Assembly: GCF_001513965.1 (NCBI RefSeq)
Contig: NZ_KQ948029.1
Coordinates: 115,775 to 179,774, forward strand
Length of the DNA: 64,000 nucleotides
Source: Streptomyces cellostaticus
Lineage (GTDB): Bacteria > Actinomycetota > Actinomycetes > Streptomycetales > Streptomycetaceae
Direction of reading: 5' to 3'
A program made the translations under genes and the position numbers. The notes under the pieces are model-generated. The model worked only from the letters and a program-made list of their open reading frames with translations. It did not search any database and was not told where the DNA came from. Position 1 is the first letter of the stretch. Every line of letters begins with the position of its first letter. Of the stretch, positions 16,949 through 27,700 are shown one piece after another.

Positions 16949-19900
16949 ATGATCCCGTTGTCGTTCGCGCAGCGTCGGCTGTGGTTCGTGGACCGGTTCG
17001 AAGGCCCTTCGCCGACCTACAACGGCGCTTTCGCCCTGCGGCTGACCGGTGAGCTGAACGTGGGTGCGCTTCGGTCGGCGCTCCGCGATGTCATCGACCG
17101 GCACGAGGTCCTGCGCACGGTGATCGTGGAGGGCGACGACGGCGTCCCGCACCAGCAGGTGCTGCCGTCCGGGGAGAAGCCGTTCGACCTGCCGGTGGTC
17201 GAGGTCACGCAGGAGGAACGGGCGGCGGCCGTCGACAAGGAAGCCAGGCAGACCTTCGACCTGGCCGCCGACGTGCCCATCCGCGCCAGGTTGGTGCGGA
17301 CCGGAGCGCGCGAACACACCCTGGTCCTGGTGGTGCACCACATCGCCCTGGACGGGGAATCCCTCGGCCCGCTGCTGCGCGATCTCACCACGGCGTACTC
17401 GGCCCGCAAGCAGGACAGGGCCCCGGTGTGGGAGCCGCTCCCGGTGCAGTACGCGGACTACACGCTGTGGCAGCAGGACGTGCTCGGTGACGAGTCCGAT
17501 CCGGACAGCCTGGCCGCCCGGCAACTGGCGTACTGGCGCGAGGCCTTGGCCGATCTGGCGCAGCCGCTGGCGCTGCCGACGGATCACCCGCGCCCGAGGA
17601 CGACGAGCTCCCGCGGCGATCTGGTCCAGTTCCCGATCGGCCCCGACCTGCTCGCGGCCGTGGAGAAGCTGGCCGCGGAGCAGGACATCACCGTGTCGAT
17701 GGTCATGCATGCGGCGCTGGCGGTGCTCCTGCACCACCTCGGGTGCGGTGACGACGTGCCCATCGGCGCGCCGATCGCGGGTCGCACCGACGAGGAACTG
17801 CGGGACCTCGTCGGGTTCTTCGTCAACACCTGGGTGCTGCGCGTCGACCTCTCCGGGAACCCGACCTTCCGCCGGCTGCTCCAGCGGGTGCGGGACCGGT
17901 CCCTCGCCGCGTACGACAACCAGGACATGCCGTTCGAGCGGCTGGTGGAGCTGCTGAACCCGGACCGGTCCACCGCCTACCACCCGTTCTTCCAGGTGAT
18001 GCTCGCCTGGCAGGAGCCCCTGGGGGAGCTGGAGTTCGCCGGCCTCGATGTCGAGGCCGAGACCCTCGAGACCAGGACGGCCAAGTTCGACCTGTTCTTC
18101 AACATGATCCCGAACGGCTCAGGCGGGGCGGGAGTCCGGCTGGAGTACGCCACCGACTTGTTCGACAGGGACACGGTCGAGGACCTCGCGGACCGGTTCG
18201 TACGCGTACTGGGCCGGCTCGTGGCCGACTCGGGGCGCAGCATCGGCGGCATCGACGTGCTCGACGCGGCCGAGCGGGACCGTCTGCTCACCCGGTTCAA
18301 CGACACCGCCACAGCGGTGCCCGAGCTGACGATCCCGGAGCTGTTCGAAAGCCAGGTGGCCAGGACGCCGGGCGCCCCGGCGATCGTGTGCGAGGACCGG
18401 ACGCTGACCTACCAGGAACTCGACGACCGGGCGAACAGCGTCGCCCGGGAGCTGGTCCGGCGCGGTGCCGGGCCGGAAGACCTGGTGGTGCTGGCGCTGC
18501 CCCGCACCGAGGACCTGGTCGTCGGCCTGCTCGGGATCCTCAAGTCCGGTGCCGGGTACGTGCCGTTGGACCCGCAGTACCTCGGCGGACGGGCGCAGAG
18601 TGTGCTGTCCGAGGCACGCCCGCGTTTCGTGGTCACCGACACCGCAACGTCAAAGGACCTGCCGCAGAACGACATGGCGAGCATCAACCTCGACCACCGC
18701 GCGCAATGGGACTCGCCCGAGGGGGCGCCGGACGGCGCCGGCCGGATCGTGCCGCCCGGTCCGGACAACCTGGCGTACGTGATGTACACGTCCGGCACCA
18801 CGGGCAAGCCGAAGGGTGCGGCGATCACCCACCGCAACGTCGTCAACGGGGTGCGGGAACTGGTGCGCGTCCTCGACGCGCCGCCCGGGTGGCGGATGCT
18901 GGCCGGCACCTCGGTCAACTTCGACGTCTCGGTCTTCGAGCTGCTGACCACCCTGTCCACCGGCGGCACGGCCGAGGTGGTGCCGAACGCGCTGGCGCTC
19001 GGCGAACGGGACAGCTGGGACGGCCACGTGATCAGCGCGGTTCCCTCGGTGCTCGGGGAACTGGTGGGGCACCTGGAGAAGACGACCGACGTGCGCACGG
19101 TCGTGTTCGCGGGCGACGTGCTCCCGGCCCGACTGGTGCGACAGGTGCGCGAGGCCCTGCCCGGCGTGCAGGTCGTGAACTCCTACGGGCAGAGCGAGAG
19201 CTTCTACGCCACCACGTTCTCCCTCGCGGCGTCCGAGGAGTGGGCGCAGAGCGACGTCGCGCCCATCGGTACCCCGCTGGGGAACATGCGTGCCTACGTG
19301 CTGGGACCGGGACTCGCCCCGGTGCCGCAGGGCGTGATCGGTGAGCTGTATGTGGTCGGGACCTGCCTGGGCCGCGGCTACCACGGCCGCCCGGGCCTGA
19401 CCGCCGAGCGCTACGTGGCGAACCCGTTCGGCCCCGCGGGCGAGCGGATGTACCGCACGGGCGACCTGGCCCGCTGGAACGCGCAGGGGCAGCTGGAGTG
19501 CGTCGGCCGCGGCGACGGCCAGGTCAAGGTGCGCGGCTTCCGCATCGAGACGGCCGAGGTCGAAGCCGCGCTCACCGCGCACCCCGGGATCAGCGAGGCC
19601 GTGGTGATCAGCCGGGAGGTGCCCTCGGGCGGGCGGCGGCTCGTCGCGTACGTGGTGCACACCGGCGAGGGAGCCGTCGGTGACGACGGCGCCGGTGGTA
19701 TCGGCGATGTGGATGTGCAGTCCGGAGCTTCGGCAGCCGAGCTGCGCAAGTTCGTCGCGGCACGGCTGCCCGACTACATGGTGCCGTCGGCCTTCGTGGC
19801 CCTCGGCCGGCTGCCGCTCGGGCCGACCGGCAAGCTGGACCGCTCGGCGCTGCCCGAACCCGAGTTCCTGGGCGAGGCCTACCGGGAGCCGCGCACCGAG

Positions 19901-22900
19901 GCCGAGGCGATCATCACCGCGGCGTACGCGGACGTGCTCGGTGTGGACCGGGTCGGTGTCGACGACGACTTCTTCGCGGTGGGCGGGGACAGCCTGCGGT
20001 CGATCCAGGTGGTGGCGCGGGCCCGGGCCCGGGGCCTGGTGCTCGGCACGCGGGAGATCTTCGAGTGCCGTACGGCGGCCCGGCTGGCCGAGGTGGCCTC
20101 CGCCCGCCGGGACCAGGTGCCCACGCTCACGGAGCCGGCGGGCGGCGGCGTCGGACCGATGCCGCTGCAGCCGGTGGCACGGCATGTGTTCGAACACGGC
20201 GGCGGGACCGACCGGTTCGCCATGTCGATGGTGCTGGAGCTGCCCGCGGGCATCGACGCGAGCGGCCTCGCCGCCACCTTGGACGCCGTGCTCGACCGGC
20301 ACGACCTCCTGCGCGCGCAGCTGGTGCGCGGCGACGAACTCTCCCTCCTCGTGCGTGAGCAGGGCACCGTGCGGGCGGCGGACCTGATCCGCCGGGTCGA
20401 CTGCGACGGCCGGTGGGACGAGCCGTCCTCGCTCCGGGCGGCGAAGGCGGAGCTGGACGACGCGGTCGGGCGGCTCGACCCGGAAGCCGGGACCATGGCG
20501 GACTTCGTCTGGTTCGCCGCGGACTCGGGTGCGGGCAGGCTGCTCGTGGTGCTGCACCACCTGGTAGTGGACGGTGTCTCCTGGCGCATCCTCATGGCGG
20601 ACTTCGCCGAGGCGTGGCAGCAGGTCCGCTCCGGCAAGGCGCCCGAGCTGCCCGCGGTCGGCACGTCGGCGCGCCGCTGGGCGTCGGCGCTGGCGGACGA
20701 GGCGCTCTCCCCGGAGCGGGAAGCGGAACTGACGTACTGGCGGGACCTGCTCGAGGCACCGAACCCCCCGCTGGGCACGCGGGCGTTCGACCCGGCGGTG
20801 GACGTGTGGTCCACGGTCGACACCGTGCGGGTGGAACTGCCCGCCGAGGTCACCGAGGCGGTGCTGACCAGGCTTCCCGCGGCCTTCAAGGGCACCGGGA
20901 CCGATGTGCTGCTCGCCGCCCTCGCCCTCGCGGTGAACCGGTGGCGCGGTGCGGACCGCTCGACCCTGGTCCGGCTGGAGGGACACGGCCGCGAGGAGGA
21001 CGTCGTCCCCGGGGCCGACCTCTCCCGGACCGTCGGATGGTTCACCGGCATGTACCCGGCCCGGGTCGACGTGCAGGGCGTGGACCTGGCCGACGTGTTC
21101 GCGGGCGGCCCCGCGGCCGGCCAGGCGATCAAGCTGGTCAAGGAGCAGCTGCGCGGGGTCCCGGACAAGGGCGTCGGGTACGGACTGCTGCGCTGGCTGA
21201 ACCCGGAGACCGCCGGACAGCTCGCCGACCTCCCGGTGCCGCAGATCGGGTTCAACTACCTCGGCCGGATCTCCGACGCCGACGTACCCGAGCACCTGCG
21301 CGCGGACGGGTGGGGACCGGCGTCCTGGACCGCCGAGCTGATCCCGGCGCCCGACCCGGACCTGCCCGCGCTGTCCGCGCTGGAGGTCAACTCGGTCGCC
21401 ACGGACACCGCCGACGGCACCCGGTTGCAGGCCGCCTTCATGTTCCCCACCGGGGTGCTGTCCCGCGAGCGGACCGCCGAACTGGCCGAGCTGTGGGTCG
21501 AGGTGCTGCACGGCATGGCCGCGCACGCCGCACGCCCTCGGATCGGCGGGCTCACGCCCTCGGACGCCCCGCTGGTCTCGGTGCGGCAGGACGAGATCGA
21601 GACCTGGCAGGAGCGCTACGGCCGGCTGGCCGAGGTGTGGCCCCAGGCCCCGGGGCAGTCCGGCATCCAGTTCCAGGCCGCGCTCGCCGACGGCACCTTC
21701 GACGTCTACCACATGCAGTTCGTGCTGCACCTGTCCGGGCACGTGGACCCGGCGCGCATGCGGTCGGCCGGGCAGGCGCTCCTCGACCGGTATCCGAACC
21801 TGCGCTCCGCGTTCCTCGCCGCAGCCGGCGGCGATCCGGTGCAGGTCGTGGCGGAGCACGTTGCCCTGCCCTGGCGGCACATCGACATGACCGGTTGCGG
21901 CGAGGCCGAGCAGGACGCGGCGCTCGACCAGGCCCTCGCCGACGACCGGGCCGACCAGCTCGACCCCACCCGGCCGCCGCTGATCCGCCTGGCCCTGCTC
22001 ACCTGCGGGCCGCAGCAGGCGAAACTCATCATCACGGCGCATCACACCCTGTTCGACGGCTGGTCGTCACCGTTGGTGATCACGGATCTGATCCGGCTGT
22101 ACGCCGGGACCCGCGAGCTCGCTCCGGTCCGAAGCTACGGTGACTACCTGGCCTGGCTGTCCACGCAGGACCGGGAGGCGTCGGCTGCCCGGTGGAAGGC
22201 CGAGCTCGCCGGATTCGACCAGCCGACCCTCGTGGCCGCGGACACCCCCCTCAAGGGGGAGGCGTCCGCCCTCGGGCGGGTCGAGGTACCGCTGTCGATC
22301 GACAAGGGGCGGGAACTCGCCCGGCGCGCCGCGGAACTCGGGGTCACGCTGAACACGCTCCTGCAGGGCGCGTGGGCGATCCTGCTGGCGAAGCTGACCG
22401 GGCAGCAGGACGTGGTGTTCGGCGCCGCCGTCAACGGCCGCCCGGCGGACCTGCCCGGCTCCGACGAGATGGTCGGCCTGTTCGTCAACACCCTGCCGAT
22501 CAGGGTGTTCTGCCGGCCGGACCACAGCGTGGGCGGCGTCATCACCGAGCTGCAGGACCGGCAGATCGCACTGCTCGACCACCACTACTACGGGCTGGCC
22601 GACATCCAGCGCGGCGTGGGGCTGCCCGCCCTGTTCGACACGATCGTCGTCTTCGAGAACTACCCGATCGACCGTGAGGGCATCGTCGAGGCGAACACCT
22701 CGGCGGGCTTCACGATCGACGCCATCCGTCCGTTCGCCGGCTCGCACTACCCGCTCACCCTCAACTCCTCCGACCCCTACCTGCGGCTCTCCCTCGACTA
22801 CCAGAACAACCTCTACGACCGCGACGCGGCCGAGGTGATCGCCGCCCGGCTCGTCCGGGTGCTGGACCAGGTGCTCGAGGACCCGACGACGCCCGTCGGC

Positions 22901-24727
22901 GCCATGGATGTGCTGTCGGAGCAGGAGCGGGACTGGCTGGTGCGGGGGGTCAACGACACGGCGCACCCGGTGGCCGCGGACACCCTGCCGGGCGCGTTCG
23001 AGGCCCAGGTGGAGCGTGACCCCGACCGTGTGGCGCTGATCGGTGAGCAGGAGACGCTGACCTACGGGGAGTTCAACCGGCGTGCCAATCAGCTGGCGCA
23101 CTGGCTGGCCGAACAGGGCGCGGGCCCCGAGCAGTTGGTCGCGGTGAAGATCCCTCGCTCCGTGGATCTGATGGTCGCGATCTACGCGGTGGTGAAGGCC
23201 GGTGCAGCCTATCTGCCGGTGGACCCCGAGCTGCCCGAGGACCGGGTGCGGCACGTGCTGGACAGTGCGCAGCCGCTGCTCGTGCTGGACGAAACACTTC
23301 CGGATGTGTCCGGGTACGCGGAGGCGAACCCCGAGCGCGCACTGTCGCCGGACAACGCCGCGTACGTCATCTACACCTCGGGCTCCACCGGTGGTCCCAA
23401 GGGTGTGCAGGTGGAGCACCGGTCGATCATGAACCGGCTGAAGTGGGGTCTGGCGCACTTCGACGTCGGTTTCGAGGACCGGGTGCTGCTGAGCACGACG
23501 GCGAGCTTCGATGTGTCGGTGCCGGAGCTGTTCGCGCCGCTCCAGGCCGGTGCTGCTGTTGTCATCGCGCGCCCGGACGGGCGCCGGGATCCGGCCTACC
23601 TCGCCGACCTGATCCAGCGGGAGCGGGTGACCGGCGCGGACTTCGTGCCCTCCCTGCTGGAGGCGTTCGTCACCGAGCCCTCGGCCAAGGAGTGCAGCAG
23701 CCTGCGCTGGATCGAGGTCGCAGGTGAGGCGTTCCCGCCCGCCCTGGCCAACAAGGTCGTCGACCTGCTGCCGGACTGCGGGGTGCACAACCTCTACGGG
23801 CCCACCGAGGCATCGGTGGAGGTCACGGCGTGGCAGCACGTGCCGGGTGCCGACCGGGTGCCGATCGGCGCACCGGTGTGGAACACCCAGGTGTACGTGC
23901 TGGATGCGGCGCTGCGCCCGGTCGCGCCCGGGGTCGTCGGTGAGCTGTACCTCGCCGGTACCGGGCTCGCCAGGGGCTACCTGGGACAGACGGGGCTGAC
24001 CGCGAACCGGTTCGTCGCCTGCCCCTTCGGCGAGCCGGGAACCCGGATGTACCGCACCGGCGATGTCGTGCGGTGGAACCAGGACGGACAGGTCGAGTAC
24101 ATCGGGCGGTCCGACTTCCAGGTCAAGGTCCGCGGGTTCCGCATCGAGCTGGGCGAGATCGAGCAGGCGCTGACCGTGCACCCGGAGGTCGAGAGCGCGG
24201 TGGTCGTGGTGCGGGAGGACCGCGCCGATGACCAGCGTCTGGTCGCGTACGTGGTCCCGGCGGGCGGCAAGGCGGAGACGAGCGAGCTGGACCTCACGGC
24301 CCTGACGGACCTGGTCCGCGAGCACCTGCCGGAGTACATGGTCCCCTCGGCGATCGTGCCGCTCGCCCAGTTCCCCACGACACCGAGCGGGAAACTCGAC
24401 CGGGGTGCGCTCCCCGCACCGGACCACACCGAAGCCGCGACCGGACGAGGGCCGCGCAACCACAACGAGGAAGTTCTCTGCCGGCTGTTCGCCGAGTTGC
24501 TCGGGGTGGAGGAGGTCGGCATCGACGTCGACTTCTTCGACTTCGGTGGGCATTCGCTGCTGGCCACCCGGCTGATCGGCCGCATACGCAACGAGCTCAA
24601 CGTCGACGTGAAGGTCACCACGGTGTTCCGCAGTCCGACGGTCGCCCAGCTGGCGGCCCGGATCGAGGAGCTGGCCACGTCGAACCGCCCCCGGCTGCGC
24701 CCCCAGCTGCGCCCGATGAACGTGTAG
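16949..24727 (+). CDS. NRPS 1: C-A(Pip)-T-E-C-A(X)-T
   Basis: 2592 aa, two modules. C1 begins at residue 1 (MIPLSFAQRRLWF) with HHIALDG near 129. A1 has YTSGTTGKPKG near 612 and pocket residues D-V-F-S-V-A-S-Y-A-K, the pattern known for piperazate. T1 has GGDSL near 1014, the form typical before an epimerase. E has HHLVVDG near 1202 and LEGHGRE near 1345. C2 (HHTLFDG near 1698) should be a DCL type. A2 has YTSGSTGGPKG near 2142 and pocket D-V-P-D-E-A-L-V-E-K, which I cannot assign; its acidic residues hint at a polar or basic side chain. T2 has GGHSLL near 2533. Prediction: add D-piperazate, then X. There is no N-terminal docking extension, and the first C implies an upstream acyl or peptidyl donor. 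Confidence 0.95.
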   Translation: MIPLSFAQRRLWFVDRFEGPSPTYNGAFALRLTGELNVGALRSALRDVIDRHEVLRTVIVEGDDGVPHQQVLPSGEKPFDLPVVEVTQEERAAAVDKEARQTFDLAADVPIRARLVRTGAREHTLVLVVHHIALDGESLGPLLRDLTTAYSARKQDRAPVWEPLPVQYADYTLWQQDVLGDESDPDSLAARQLAYWREALADLAQPLALPTDHPRPRTTSSRGDLVQFPIGPDLLAAVEKLAAEQDITVSMVMHAALAVLLHHLGCGDDVPIGAPIAGRTDEELRDLVGFFVNTWVLRVDLSGNPTFRRLLQRVRDRSLAAYDNQDMPFERLVELLNPDRSTAYHPFFQVMLAWQEPLGELEFAGLDVEAETLETRTAKFDLFFNMIPNGSGGAGVRLEYATDLFDRDTVEDLADRFVRVLGRLVADSGRSIGGIDVLDAAERDRLLTRFNDTATAVPELTIPELFESQVARTPGAPAIVCEDRTLTYQELDDRANSVARELVRRGAGPEDLVVLALPRTEDLVVGLLGILKSGAGYVPLDPQYLGGRAQSVLSEARPRFVVTDTATSKDLPQNDMASINLDHRAQWDSPEGAPDGAGRIVPPGPDNLAYVMYTSGTTGKPKGAAITHRNVVNGVRELVRVLDAPPGWRMLAGTSVNFDVSVFELLTTLSTGGTAEVVPNALALGERDSWDGHVISAVPSVLGELVGHLEKTTDVRTVVFAGDVLPARLVRQVREALPGVQVVNSYGQSESFYATTFSLAASEEWAQSDVAPIGTPLGNMRAYVLGPGLAPVPQGVIGELYVVGTCLGRGYHGRPGLTAERYVANPFGPAGERMYRTGDLARWNAQGQLECVGRGDGQVKVRGFRIETAEVEAALTAHPGISEAVVISREVPSGGRRLVAYVVHTGEGAVGDDGAGGIGDVDVQSGASAAELRKFVAARLPDYMVPSAFVALGRLPLGPTGKLDRSALPEPEFLGEAYREPRTEAEAIITAAYADVLGVDRVGVDDDFFAVGGDSLRSIQVVARARARGLVLGTREIFECRTAARLAEVASARRDQVPTLTEPAGGGVGPMPLQPVARHVFEHGGGTDRFAMSMVLELPAGIDASGLAATLDAVLDRHDLLRAQLVRGDELSLLVREQGTVRAADLIRRVDCDGRWDEPSSLRAAKAELDDAVGRLDPEAGTMADFVWFAADSGAGRLLVVLHHLVVDGVSWRILMADFAEAWQQVRSGKAPELPAVGTSARRWASALADEALSPEREAELTYWRDLLEAPNPPLGTRAFDPAVDVWSTVDTVRVELPAEVTEAVLTRLPAAFKGTGTDVLLAALALAVNRWRGADRSTLVRLEGHGREEDVVPGADLSRTVGWFTGMYPARVDVQGVDLADVFAGGPAAGQAIKLVKEQLRGVPDKGVGYGLLRWLNPETAGQLADLPVPQIGFNYLGRISDADVPEHLRADGWGPASWTAELIPAPDPDLPALSALEVNSVATDTADGTRLQAAFMFPTGVLSRERTAELAELWVEVLHGMAAHAARPRIGGLTPSDAPLVSVRQDEIETWQERYGRLAEVWPQAPGQSGIQFQAALADGTFDVYHMQFVLHLSGHVDPARMRSAGQALLDRYPNLRSAFLAAAGGDPVQVVAEHVALPWRHIDMTGCGEAEQDAALDQALADDRADQLDPTRPPLIRLALLTCGPQQAKLIITAHHTLFDGWSSPLVITDLIRLYAGTRELAPVRSYGDYLAWLSTQDREASAARWKAELAGFDQPTLVAADTPLKGEASALGRVEVPLSIDKGRELARRAAELGVTLNTLLQGAWAILLAKLTGQQDVVFGAAVNGRPADLPGSDEMVGLFVNTLPIRVFCRPDHSVGGVITELQDRQIALLDHHYYGLADIQRGVGLPALFDTIVVFENYPIDREGIVEANTSAGFTIDAIRPFAGSHYPLTLNSSDPYLRLSLDYQNNLYDRDAAEVIAARLVRVLDQVLEDPTTPVGAMDVLSEQERDWLVRGVNDTAHPVAADTLPGAFEAQVERDPDRVALIGEQETLTYGEFNRRANQLAHWLAEQGAGPEQLVAVKIPRSVDLMVAIYAVVKAGAAYLPVDPELPEDRVRHVLDSAQPLLVLDETLPDVSGYAEANPERALSPDNAAYVIYTSGSTGGPKGVQVEHRSIMNRLKWGLAHFDVGFEDRVLLSTTASFDVSVPELFAPLQAGAAVVIARPDGRRDPAYLADLIQRERVTGADFVPSLLEAFVTEPSAKECSSLRWIEVAGEAFPPALANKVVDLLPDCGVHNLYGPTEASVEVTAWQHVPGADRVPIGAPVWNTQVYVLDAALRPVAPGVVGELYLAGTGLARGYLGQTGLTANRFVACPFGEPGTRMYRTGDVVRWNQDGQVEYIGRSDFQVKVRGFRIELGEIEQALTVHPEVESAVVVVREDRADDQRLVAYVVPAGGKAETSELDLTALTDLVREHLPEYMVPSAIVPLAQFPTTPSGKLDRGALPAPDHTEAATGRGPRNHNEEVLCRLFAELLGVEEVGIDVDFFDFGGHSLLATRLIGRIRNELNVDVKVTTVFRSPTVAQLAARIEELATSNRPRLRPQLRPMNV

Positions 24728-24737
24728 GAGTGCGTCG

Positions 24738-27700
24738 ATGATCCCGTTGTCCTTCGCTCAGCGTCGGCTGTGGTTCCTCCACCGTCTGGAAGGCCCGTCC
24801 GCGACCTACAACATCCCGTTCGTGCTGCGCCTGGACGGGCCGCTGGACACGGCGGCCCTGGCCGCGGCGGTGACGGACGTCGTCACCCGGCACGAGAGCC
24901 TGCGCACCCTGGTCGCCGAGAACGCGGACGGCACGCCGGAGCAGCGGATCCTGCCCCCGCAGGAGGCGGCCCTCCGGTTCCGGGTGGTCGACGTGGCCGC
25001 GGACGCGGTGGACGCCGCGCTGCACGAGGCCGCGTGCGAGGGCTTCGACCTGGACACGGAACTCCCCCTGCGGACCACCGTCCTCCGCGTCGGCCCGCAG
25101 GAGCACGTGCTGGTGTTCGTCTTCCACCACATCGCCGCGGACGGGGCGTCGATGGCGCCGTTCATGCGGGACCTGCTGTCGGCGTACTCGGCACGCCACC
25201 AGGGGAGTGCGCCGAAGTGGGCTCCGCTCGCGGTGCAGTACAAGGACTACACGCTGTGGCAGCGGCAGCTGCTGGGCGACGAAGAGGATCCGGAGAGCAT
25301 CGCCGCGGCGCAGCTGGGCTATTGGCGCAAGGAACTGGCCGGGGTACCGCAGCCGGTGCAGCTGCCGCTGGACAGGCCGCGGCCGACGGCGGCCGGCCAC
25401 CACGGCGGCCATGTCGACTTCGAGCTGGACGCGGACCTGCTCACCGGAATCGGGAAGCTGGCCGCGGAGCGCGGCGCCACGGCGCCGATGGTCGCCCAGG
25501 CCGTGCTCGCGGTGCTCCTGCACCACCTCGGCGCCGGCAACGACCTGACGATCGGCAGCCCGATCGAGGGGCGCGCCGATGAGCAACTCGACGATCTGAT
25601 CGGGTTCTTCGCCAACACCTGGGTGCTGCGCGTCGACCTGTCGGAGAACCCTTCGTTCGGTGATCTGCTGGAGCAGGTGCGGGAGCGGGCCCTTGCCGCG
25701 TACGACAACCAGGACGTTCCGTTCGAGCGCCTGGTGGAGCTGCTGAGTGCGGACCGCACCACTGCGTACCAGCCGCTGTTCCAGGTGATGCTGGCCTGGC
25801 AGTTCGAGTGGTCGCAGGTCGAGATACCGGGTCTGCGGGTCACCCCCGTCCCGGCGGGCACCGGTACCGCGAAGTTCGACCTGTTCTTCAACATCGTCCC
25901 GGCCCCGTCCGGGGGTGCGTACGGGCGGCTGGAGTACGCGACGGAACTGTTCGACCACGCCACGGCCGAGAGTCTCGTCGACCGCTACCTGCGCGTGCTG
26001 CGGCAGGTGGTCGCCGACTCCGGGACGCGGCTGGGTGAGGTGGACGTGCTCACCGACGCCGAACGGGACTGGCTGACACAGCTGAACGAGACGACGGCAC
26101 CGGTGCGAGGAGCGACCGTACCCGAGCTGGTCGCCGCCCAGGTGACGCGGACACCGGACGCGACCGCGGTGGTGTCCGGGCAGACCGAGTTGTCGTACCG
26201 GGAGCTGGACGCCCGCGCCAACCGGCTGGCTGCGGTACTGCGGGACCGCGGTGTCGGGCCGGACGTCCTGGTCGCCGTCGCACTGCCGCGATCGGCGGAC
26301 CTGGTGGTCGCGCTGCTCGCGGTGCTCAAGGCCGGCGGCGCCTACCTGCCGGTCGACCCCGACTACCCGGCCGCGCGAGTCGACCTCCTGCTCACCACAG
26401 CCGATCCCGCACTGGTACTGACCGACTACGAAGCGGCGGCGACCGTGGCCACGTGCCGGCAGCCCGTCCTTCACCTCGATGACCTGTGCCTCGAGAGCCC
26501 CGCTCGCGAAGCCCCGGACGTCCGTATCGGGCCGGACAACCTGGCCTATGTGATGTTCACTTCGGGATCGACCGGGACGCCCAAGGGTGTCGCCGTCACC
26601 CATGCCGCCGTGGTCAACGGTGTGCGGGATCTGCGCCGGACCGTGCAGGTCGGGGCGGGGTCCCGGATGCTCGCCGCGACCTCGGTGAACTTCGACGTCT
26701 CCGTGTTCGAGATATTCACCGCGCTCACCACCGGAGCGAGCGTCGACATCGTCCGTGACGTACTCGAACTCGCGGAGCGCGGCAGCTGGTCGGGCACCAC
26801 CATCAGTGCCGTACCCGCGGTGTTCTCCGCGCTGCTGGACCAGGACGTCGAACTCGACGTGCGAACCGTCGTCTTCGCCGGTGAAGCACTCTCGGCCGAC
26901 CTGGTCCACAAGGTGCACAAGACCTTCCCCGACGTCCGTGTCGTCAACGCCTACGGGCAGACCGAGAGCTTCTACGCCTCTGCCTTCACGCTCCCGCAGC
27001 AGTGGACCGAAACCGGCGCGATTCCGGTCGGACAGCCCCTGGCCAACATGCGCACCTACGTTCTGGGGCCGGAGCTGACTCCGGTCCCGCCGGGTGTGGT
27101 CGGCGAACTGTACGTCGCCGGCCTGCTTGCCCGCGGCTACCACCAAAACGGCGGGGCGACCGCGGAGCGGTTCGTCCCCTGCCCCTTCGGCCCCGCCGGC
27201 ACACGGATGTACCGCACCGGCGACCTGGCCCAGTGGGACGGCAACGGCCGGCTGAAATACGCGGGACGGGCCGACACCCAGGCGAAGATCAACGGCATTC
27301 GCCTCGATCCGACCGAGATCGAGACCGTCCTCGCCCAGCATCCCGCGATCGGCCAGGCAGCGGTCATGGTGCGCGAGGACCACGCCGGCAGCAATCGACT
27401 CGTCGGCTATGTGGCGCCGGTGGGTCACGCCGGTGTTCCGGCGGCGGATCTGCGGCGGTTCGTGGCGGGGCGGCTGCCGGACTACATGGTGCCCGCCCTG
27501 TTCGTGGTGCTGGACCGGCTGCCGCTGAACGCGAACGGCAAGCTGGACCGGGCCGCGCTGCCCGAACCGGAGTTCGCCGGCGCCGAGTACCGGGCGCCGC
27601 GCAGCGAGGCGGAGCGGGTCCTGGCCGAGGTGTACGCGGACGTGCTCGGCGCCGCGCAGGTGGGCATCGACGACGACTTCTTCACCAGCGGCGGGGACAG

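Noticed and set aside
18650..22045. 1131-codon minus-strand frame (and similar ones at 22067-24553, 32497-35523, 47491-51474, 55630-58155, 58885-62040)
   Set aside because: All lie opposite real NRPS/PKS coding sequence, have no family motifs and fit codon-position GC effects only.
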